This document shows, one piece after another, positions 32,246 to 37,466 of a stretch of DNA of 37,466 nt. The stretch is taken from contig NZ_BBQH01000032.1 of assembly GCF_018397995.1 (NCBI RefSeq), forward strand, positions 51,436 through 88,901. The letters are read 5' to 3'. Below the pieces are notes generated by a model, which was not told where the DNA came from, did not search any database, and saw nothing but the letters and a program-made list of their open reading frames with translations. Origin of the DNA: Rhizomonospora bruguierae. Its GTDB lineage: Bacteria > Actinomycetota > Actinomycetes > Mycobacteriales > Micromonosporaceae. The first letter of the stretch is position 1, and each line of letters starts with the position of its first letter. The position numbers and the translations under genes were made by a program.

Positions 32246-32699
32246 GCCCGAGGATCGTCCGCCGCACGTGCAGGGCGTAGAGCCAGGCCAGCCCGAAGAT
32301 CACCCCGAGCACGCCCAGCGACCAGTGCAGCAGCCCGGCGGCGATGAGCGCGATCTGGAGCGCGCCGCCCGCGGCCCACGCCCAGCGTCGGCGCATCTGC
32401 CCGGCGAGCACCACGGCGAGCACGGCGAGCGTCACGATCACCGCGATCGCCGAGCCGCGCAGCCCGCCGCCGAGCAGCCGGATCGGCTGGATCGCGAGCA
32501 GCAGCACGATCGTCTCCAGGATCAGCGTGCCCGAGCCGACGGCCCGCGCCGCCTTGACCGGGTTCTTCAACCCCGACCGCGGCCCGGCCGGCGCCGCCGG
32601 CTCCTGCCCGGCTGCCGGCTCGTGGCCCGCCGCCGGCTCCTGGCCCGCCGCCGGCTCCTGCCCAGCCGGCCCCGAGCCCGCGTTGAATTCCGGTCTCAT
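32190..32699 (-). CDS. DUF4233 domain membrane protein
   Basis: The 169-residue protein has a variable hydrophilic N-terminus with hexapeptide repeats of the AGQEPA type, then four transmembrane helices in about residues 55-155 (GSGTLILETIVLLLAIQPI, IAVIVTLAVLAVVLAGQM, then HWSLGVLGVIFGLAWLYALHV). DUF4233 proteins are encoded right after folC and near ndk in actinobacteria, but their function is unknown. Its ATG at 32699 overlaps the folC stop (ATGA), so it is coupled to folC. Its last 56 bases overlap the VOC gene on the other strand. Confidence 0.88.
   Translation of the reverse strand: MRPEFNAGSGPAGQEPAAGQEPAAGHEPAAGQEPAAPAGPRSGLKNPVKAARAVGSGTLILETIVLLLAIQPIRLLGGGLRGSAIAVIVTLAVLAVVLAGQMRRRWAWAAGGALQIALIAAGLLHWSLGVLGVIFGLAWLYALHVRRTILGLRRRRSAPEPAPPDSTAS
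32593..32664 (-). repeat. 18-bp tandem repeat, four copies, in the DUF4233 gene
   Basis: Four 18-bp units run from 32593 to 32664, each encoding a hexapeptide AGQEPA or AGHEPA. The copies differ at a few bases. The repeat lies in the variable N-terminus before the first membrane helix, so copy number can change without a frameshift. Confidence 0.8.
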
Positions 32700-34039
32700 C
32701 TCCTCAATAACTTCCTGGCGTCCGCGACGGTGATGACCGAGCCGGTGACAAGCACCCCGGCGCCGGCCAGCGCCACCTCCGCCTCGGCCTCCGCGAGCGA
32801 CACCGCGGTGGCGATCGCGTCCGGCAGCTCCGCCTCGACGTGTACCCGGTCCTCGCCGAACAGCTCGGTCGCCAGCTCCGCCACCGCCTCCGGGGCGGCG
32901 GAGCGGGGTGACGAGTTGCGGGTCACGACCAGCTCGTCGACGGCGGGTTCGAGCAGTTCCAGCACGGCCCGGACGTCCTTGTCGGCGAACATCGCCAGCA
33001 CCGCGACGACCCGGCGGAAGGAGAACTCCTCCTGGATGGCGGTGATCGTGGCCGCCATCCCCTGCGGGTTGTGCGCCGCGTCCAGCAGGATCGTCGGCGC
33101 GTTGCGGACCCGCTCCAGCCGCCCCGGCGAGCTGACCCGGGCGAACCCTTCGCGAACCACCTCCGGGTCCAGCGTGCGGGTGGCGCCGGCACCGAGGAAC
33201 GCCTCCACCGCGGCGAGCGCCACCGCCGCGTTCTGCGCCTGGTGCGCGCCGTGCAGGGGCAGGAGCACCTCGTCGTAGACGCCGCCCAGGCCCTGGAGGG
33301 TCAGCACCTGCCCGCCGACGGCGACCGCCCGGCGCAGCACCCCGAACTCGCCGCCTTCCCGGGCGATGGTCGCCCCAACCTCGGCGCAGCGCTCCAGGAT
33401 CGGCCGCGCGGCCTCCTCCTCCTGCGCGGCGGTGACGACGGTCGCGCCCTTGTGGATAATGCCGGCCTTGGCGGTGGCGATGTCACTGATCCGGTCGCCG
33501 AGCCACTCGGTGTGGTCCAGGCCGATCGGGGTCAGCACGCAGACGCCGGCGTGCAGCACGTTCGTGGCGTCCTCGGCGCCGCCCAGCCCCACCTCCACCA
33601 CGGCCACGTCCACCGGCGCGTCCGCGAACGCCGCGAACGCCATGGTGGTGGTCAGGTCGAAGTAGGTCAGCGGCTCCACGTGCCGCCCGTCGACCAGCGC
33701 CGCCAGGTCGACGACCTCCCGGTACACCGAGACGAACCGCTCCGGCCCGATCGGCTCCCCGTCCAGGCTGATCCGCTCGCGCACCGTCTCCAGGTGCGGG
33801 CTGGTGTACCGGCCGGTGTGCAGCCCGTGGGCGCGCAGCAGCCCGTCGATCATCCGGGCCGTGCTGGTTTTGCCGTTGGTGCCGGTCAGGTGGATCGACG
33901 GGTACGCCCGCTGCGGGCTGCCCAGCAGGTCCAGCAGCTCACCGATCTTGTCGAGGTCGAACTCCATCCGGGTGAAGCCGCGCTCCAGCAGCTCCGCCTC
34001 GGCCTCGGCGAACCGCTCCTCGATGGGCTGGTCGGTCAT
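32696..34039 (-). CDS. folC: Folylpolyglutamate synthase / dihydrofolate synthase
   Basis: The 447-residue Mur-ligase-type enzyme adds glutamate to folates (and in many bacteria to dihydropteroate). The ATP-binding loop is [10 protein letters not shown] at residues 51-60. The typical [28 protein letters not shown] and [10 protein letters not shown] (C-terminal) motifs are present. The ATG at 34039 overlaps the valS stop (ATGA). The folC stop overlaps the DUF4233 start. So valS, folC and DUF4233 form one coupled operon. Confidence 0.95.
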   Translation of the reverse strand: MTDQPIEERFAEAEAELLERGFTRMEFDLDKIGELLDLLGSPQRAYPSIHLTGTNGKTSTARMIDGLLRAHGLHTGRYTSPHLETVRERISLDGEPIGPERFVSVYREVVDLAALVDGRHVEPLTYFDLTTTMAFAAFADAPVDVAVVEVGLGGAEDATNVLHAGVCVLTPIGLDHTEWLGDRISDIATAKAGIIHKGATVVTAAQEEEAARPILERCAEVGATIAREGGEFGVLRRAVAVGGQVLTLQGLGGVYDEVLLPLHGAHQAQNAAVALAAVEAFLGAGATRTLDPEVVREGFARVSSPGRLERVRNAPTILLDAAHNPQGMAATITAIQEEFSFRRVVAVLAMFADKDVRAVLELLEPAVDELVVTRNSSPRSAAPEAVAELATELFGEDRVHVEAELPDAIATAVSLAEAEAEVALAGAGVLVTGSVITVADARKLLRR

Positions 34040-36678
34040 GCGCCGGGCAGGGCGTCGAGCGCGGCCAGCGCGGCGTCGATCCGGGCCAGGTCCGCGTCCG
34101 CGGCGGCCTGCCGCTCGCGGATCTTCGCCACGACCGGCTCGGGCGCCTTGTCGACGAACGCGGGGTTGCCCAGCTTGGCGCGGGTCTGCGCGGCCTCCTT
34201 CTCGGCGGCGGCCCGGTCCTTGGTGAGCCGGGCCCGCTCGGCGGCCACGTCGATCGCACCCCGGGTGTCCAGTTCCACCGCGACGCCGCCGCCCACCGCC
34301 AGCTTCGCGCTGGCGGCGAACGCCTCGCCGGGCTCGTCCAGCCGGGCCAGCGAGCGGATCAGCGGCTCCTGCGCGCCCAGCCCGGCCGCCTCCAGCCCGC
34401 CCAGCCGGGCGGCGACCCGCTGCCCGGGGCGCAGGCCCTGGTCCGCCCGGAAGCGCCGCACCTCGGTGACCACCCGCTGGAGCGCGACCACTTCGGCCTC
34501 GGCGGCGTCGTCCACGTACGCGGGGTCGGCGGCCGGCCAGGCGGCGGTCACCACGGTCGGCTCGCCGGTGAGCGCCGTCCACAACTCCTCGGTGACGAAC
34601 GGGATGACCGGGTGCAGCAGCCGCAGCAGCCGGTCCAGCACGTGCCCGAGCACCCGGCGGGTACGCTCCGCGGCCGGGCCCCCGGCGGCCAGCACCGGCT
34701 TGCTCAACTCCACGTACCAGTCGCACACGTCGTCCCATGCGAAGTGGTACAGGGTGTCGCAGACCTTGGCGAACTCGAATGCCTCGAACTGCTCGTCGAC
34801 CTCGGCGGTGACGTGCTGGAGCCGGGACAGCACCCAGCGGTCGACCGCGCTCAACTCGCCCGGCGCCGCCAGCTCCCCGGTGACGTGCGCCCCGTTCATC
34901 AGCGCGAACCGGGTGGCGTTCCACAGCTTGTTGCAGAAGTTCCGGGAGCCCTGGCACCACTCCTCGCTGACCGGCACGTCCGAGCCGGGGTTGGCGCCGC
35001 GGGCCAGGGTGAACCGGGTGGCGTCCGCACCGAACCGCTCGATCCAGTCCAGCGGGTCGACCACGTTGCCGAACGACTTGGACATCTTCTTGCCGAACTG
35101 GTCCCGGACCATGCCGTGCAGGGCCACCACGTCGAACGGTTGGACGCCGTCCATCGCGTACAGGCCGAACATCATCATCCGGGCGACCCAGAAGAACAGG
35201 ATGTCGTACCCGGTGACCAGCACGCTGGTCGGGTAGAACTTCGCCAGGTCGGCGGTCTTTTCGGGCCAGCCCAGGGTGGAGAACGGCCACAGCGCGCTGG
35301 AGAACCAGGTGTCCAGCACGTCCTCGTCCTGGCGCCAGCCCTCGCCGCTCGGCGGCTGCTCGTCCGGCCCGACGCAGACGACCTCGCCGCCCGGCCCGTA
35401 CCAGACCGGGATGCGGTGCCCCCACCACAACTGCCGGGAGATGCACCAGTCGTGCATGTTGTCGACCCAGGCGAAGTACCGCTTGGCCAACTCCGCCGGC
35501 TCGATCCGCACCCGCCCGTCGCGCACCGCGTCCCCGGCCGCCTTCGCCAGGGGGGACGTGTTGACGAACCACTGGAGCGACAGCCGGGGCTCCACCGTGG
35601 TACGGCACCGCGAGCAGTGCCCGACGGCGTGCAGGTACGGCCGCTTCTCGGCGGCGATCCGGCCCTGCGCGCGCAGCGCCGCCACGATCGCCGGGCGCGC
35701 CTCGTACCGGTCCAGCCCCTCGAACGGGCCGCGCGCGGTGATGACGCCGCGCTCGTCCATGATGGTCAGCGACGGCAGCGAGTGCCGCTGCCCGATCTCG
35801 AAGTCGTTCGGGTCGTGCGCCGGCGTGACCTTCACCGCGCCGGTCCCGAACGCGGGGTCGACGTGCTCGTCCGCCACGATCGGGATGCGCCGCCCGGTCA
35901 GCGGCAACTCCACCTCGGTGCCGACCAGGTGCCGGTACCGGTCGTCGTCCGGGTGCACCGCCACCGCGGTGTCGCCGAGCATCGTCTCCGCCCGGGTGGT
36001 CGCCACGACGATGGCGTCGTCGCCCTCCCCGTACCGGATCGAGACCAGCTCGCCCTCGTCCTCGGTGTGCTCCACCTCGATGTCGGAGAGGGCGGTCAGG
36101 CAGCGCGGGCACCAGTTGATGATCCGCTCGGCCCGGTAGATCAGCCCGTCGTCGTACAGCCGTTTGAAGATCGTCTGGACGGCCCGGGACAGCCCGTCGT
36201 CCATCGTGAACCGCTCGCGGCTCCAGTCCACGGAGTCGCCGAGCCGGCGCATCTGGCCGAGGATCGCGCCGCCGCTGTCGGCCTTCCACTCCCAGACCTT
36301 CTCGACGAACTTCTCCCGGCCCAGGTCGTGCCGGGACCGCCCGTGCTGCGCGAGCTGCCGCTCCACGACGTTCTGGGTGGCGATGCCGGCGTGGTCCATA
36401 CCGGGCAGCCACAGCGCCTCGTACCCCTGCAGGCGCCGGCGGCGGACCAGCGCGTCCTGGATCGTGTGGTCCAGCGCGTGCCCGACGTGCAGCGAACCGG
36501 TCACGTTGGGCGGCGGAATCACGACGGTGAATGGCGGCCGCTCGCTCGCCGCGTCCGCCCGGAAATACCCGGCCGATACCCAGCCCTCGTACCGCCGCTG
36601 CTCTACCTCGCCCGGCTGGTACTGCGCGGACAGGGTGGCACTCCGTTCGGGGCTTCGGTTCTGCGGCGTATCGGTCAC
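34036..36678 (-). CDS. valS: Valyl-tRNA synthetase
   Basis: The 880-residue class I synthetase has HIGH as HVGH in [21 protein letters not shown], the KMSKS motif in [15 protein letters not shown], the editing domain ([19 protein letters not shown]), and a coiled-coil C-terminus (about 810-880, rich in Ala/Arg/Glu) typical of ValRS. Two adjacent GTG codons are possible starts at 36681 and 36678. I prefer 36678, because TAGGAT lies six bases before it. No T-box is seen upstream. It leads the valS-folC-DUF4233 operon. Confidence 0.95.
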   Translation of the reverse strand: MTDTPQNRSPERSATLSAQYQPGEVEQRRYEGWVSAGYFRADAASERPPFTVVIPPPNVTGSLHVGHALDHTIQDALVRRRRLQGYEALWLPGMDHAGIATQNVVERQLAQHGRSRHDLGREKFVEKVWEWKADSGGAILGQMRRLGDSVDWSRERFTMDDGLSRAVQTIFKRLYDDGLIYRAERIINWCPRCLTALSDIEVEHTEDEGELVSIRYGEGDDAIVVATTRAETMLGDTAVAVHPDDDRYRHLVGTEVELPLTGRRIPIVADEHVDPAFGTGAVKVTPAHDPNDFEIGQRHSLPSLTIMDERGVITARGPFEGLDRYEARPAIVAALRAQGRIAAEKRPYLHAVGHCSRCRTTVEPRLSLQWFVNTSPLAKAAGDAVRDGRVRIEPAELAKRYFAWVDNMHDWCISRQLWWGHRIPVWYGPGGEVVCVGPDEQPPSGEGWRQDEDVLDTWFSSALWPFSTLGWPEKTADLAKFYPTSVLVTGYDILFFWVARMMMFGLYAMDGVQPFDVVALHGMVRDQFGKKMSKSFGNVVDPLDWIERFGADATRFTLARGANPGSDVPVSEEWCQGSRNFCNKLWNATRFALMNGAHVTGELAAPGELSAVDRWVLSRLQHVTAEVDEQFEAFEFAKVCDTLYHFAWDDVCDWYVELSKPVLAAGGPAAERTRRVLGHVLDRLLRLLHPVIPFVTEELWTALTGEPTVVTAAWPAADPAYVDDAAEAEVVALQRVVTEVRRFRADQGLRPGQRVAARLGGLEAAGLGAQEPLIRSLARLDEPGEAFAASAKLAVGGGVAVELDTRGAIDVAAERARLTKDRAAAEKEAAQTRAKLGNPAFVDKAPEPVVAKIRERQAAADADLARIDAALAALDALPGA

Positions 36679-36684
36679 CACGCA

Positions 36685-36690
36685 ATCCTA
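36685..36690 (-). promoter_or_regulatory. TAGGAT element before valS (Shine-Dalgarno or -10)
   Basis: TAGGAT on the minus strand is six bases before the GTG at 36678. As before nadD, it could act as a -10 for a leaderless mRNA or supply AGGA to the ribosome. Confidence 0.4.
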
Positions 36691-36746
36691 CGGACCGCAG
36701 GGGGGAGCTTGACACGCACCACCCGCCCGTGCGCCACCCGCGCTGT

Positions 36747-36752
36747 TACTCT
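36747..36752 (+). promoter_or_regulatory. -10 element of the gene at 36759 (leaderless)
   Basis: TACTCT lies six bases (GCGCCG) before the GTG at 36759. The gene has no ribosome binding site, so a leaderless mRNA is likely. A TTGACA at 36709-36714 is 32 bases away, too far to be the -35 of this element. Confidence 0.45.
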
Positions 36753-36758
36753 GCGCCG

Positions 36759-37394
36759 GTGGCCGAGGAGCACATCGACTTGGGCTCGGTCGAGCCCGCC
36801 AGCGCACCGCCCGCGTCCGCCGAGCGCCGCCGGCTGCGATCCCGCACGATCGTCCTCGGCACCCTCGGGCTGGTCAGCGCGGTCGCGGTCCTCGCCGGCT
36901 GCCTCTTCGGCGCGAGGGTCATCGGCCAGAAGGACCCCAGCCTCACCACGCCCGCGACCATCGGCGCCTTCACCCGCGACACCCGGGGCGGCGCGCAGAC
37001 CGCTGACGACCTGAGCACCGCGCTCGCCGCCGGCGTCGGCCTCGACCGTACGGTCGGCGCCGTCTACACCGACCCGGCGGCCGCCGACCGCAGTGTTCTG
37101 CTCGCCGCCGGTATCGGCCTGACCCTGTCTCCGTCGAGCAAGCTGGACCGCGCGATGGATCTGCTCTCGGACAGCACCGGCGGCGTGACCGGCCGCCGCG
37201 GCGTCGACCCGGGCGGGCTGGGCGGCCTGATGAGCTGCGGAACCGTACCCGCCGCCTCGGACGCGCCCGCCATGACGGTCTGCGGCTGGGCCGACTACGG
37301 CAGCGTCGCGATCGCCCTGTTCCCCCGCCGCGACATCAGCGAGTCGGCGACCCTCATGCGCCAGTTCCGCCTCGCGATCCAGCACCGCACGTAG
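36759..37394 (+). CDS. Membrane-anchored protein, paralogue of the 24.9 kb protein
   Basis: This 211-residue protein has a short Ala/Pro-rich cytoplasmic N-terminus, an RRRLRSR basic stop, one transmembrane helix at about residues 31-50 (VLGTLGLVSAVAVLAGCLFG) and an extracytoplasmic domain. The domain contains LAAGIGLTLSPSSKLDRAM, GRRGVDPGGLGGLMSCGT and MTVCGWADYGSVAIALFP. The paired cysteines and the CGT...CxWxDxGS pattern match the C-terminal domain of the 441-residue protein encoded at 24904-26229. The GTG at 36759 is a leaderless start with TACTCT six bases upstream. It is divergent from valS. Function unknown. The AGC at the end of the helix resembles a lipobox but is inside the membrane segment. 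Confidence 0.85.
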   Translation: MAEEHIDLGSVEPASAPPASAERRRLRSRTIVLGTLGLVSAVAVLAGCLFGARVIGQKDPSLTTPATIGAFTRDTRGGAQTADDLSTALAAGVGLDRTVGAVYTDPAAADRSVLLAAGIGLTLSPSSKLDRAMDLLSDSTGGVTGRRGVDPGGLGGLMSCGTVPAASDAPAMTVCGWADYGSVAIALFPRRDISESATLMRQFRLAIQHRT

Positions 37395-37466
37395 GCCGGC
37401 GACGCCGTCTGGCAAAAAGGCACCGACCCTGGCGAGGCGCGCCAAAATGACCGATGCACAAATGAG

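Noticed and set aside
36709-36714. TTGACA as a -35 hexamer for the gene at 36759
   Set aside because: It is 32 bases from the only -10-like hexamer (TACTCT), too far for a normal promoter. It may be chance.
1-37466. tRNA genes, CRISPR arrays, insertion sequences and prophage genes
   Set aside because: I read both strands for cloverleaf ends, direct-repeat arrays and transposase or integrase motifs and found none.

Overview
This is a very GC-rich chromosomal window with dense, mostly minus-strand gene order. The gene content (holA, comEA-comEC, degV, histidine phosphatase, rsfS, nadD, pepN, obgE, rpmA, rplU, RNase E/G, a paired radical-SAM system, ileS with a T-box, ndk, folC, valS) is typical of an actinomycete. 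The conserved order, DUF397, DUF4233, TIGR03960/TIGR03936-type proteins and [16 protein letters not shown] suggest a member of Micromonosporaceae (Micromonospora or a close relative). This placement is inference, because there is no rRNA gene in the window. No tRNA or rRNA gene, CRISPR array, insertion sequence, integrase or prophage was seen.

Layout. 1-8.1 kb (minus): holA (cut by the window edge), comEC and comEA (overlapping), a DegV-family protein, a small lipoprotein, a histidine phosphatase, rsfS and nadD. 8.1-10.7 kb (minus): aminopeptidase N. 10.7-14.5 kb (plus): an orphan DUF397 gene, trpS behind a complete Trp-leader attenuator, and a PadR regulator translationally coupled to a 14-TM drug exporter. 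This plus-strand block separates obgE from nadD, which sit close together in many actinobacteria. 14.5-21.8 kb (minus): GNAT acetyltransferase, obgE, rpmA, rplU, two tandem paralogous lipoproteins and RNase E/G. 21.9-24.7 kb (minus): two radical-SAM-associated genes. 24.9-26.2 kb (plus): a proline-rich membrane protein. 26.2-30.8 kb (minus): plsC-type acyltransferase, ileS with a T-box leader, and ndk. 30.9-32.2 kb (plus): a membrane-anchored VOC-domain protein. 32.2-36.7 kb (minus): valS, folC and a DUF4233 gene joined by two ATGA overlaps. 36.8-37.4 kb (plus): a second membrane protein, paralogous to the 24.9 kb one.

Regulation is the richest part of the window. Upstream of trpS there is a promoter, a leader peptide with tandem Trp codons, and mutually exclusive antiterminator and terminator stems. 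Upstream of ileS there is a T-box that appears to control translation by hiding the ribosome binding site. A perfect 16-bp palindrome overlaps the ribosome binding site of the PadR gene. Several genes have a TANNNT -10 element exactly six bases before the start codon and no Shine-Dalgarno sequence, which points to leaderless mRNAs. Two DnaA-box-like 9-mers lie upstream of comEA. I found no clearly new defence or biosynthetic system. The best candidates for new biology are the regulated, possibly antibiotic-tolerant TrpRS with its neighbouring exporter, the two paralogous membrane proteins, and the membrane-anchored VOC fusion.
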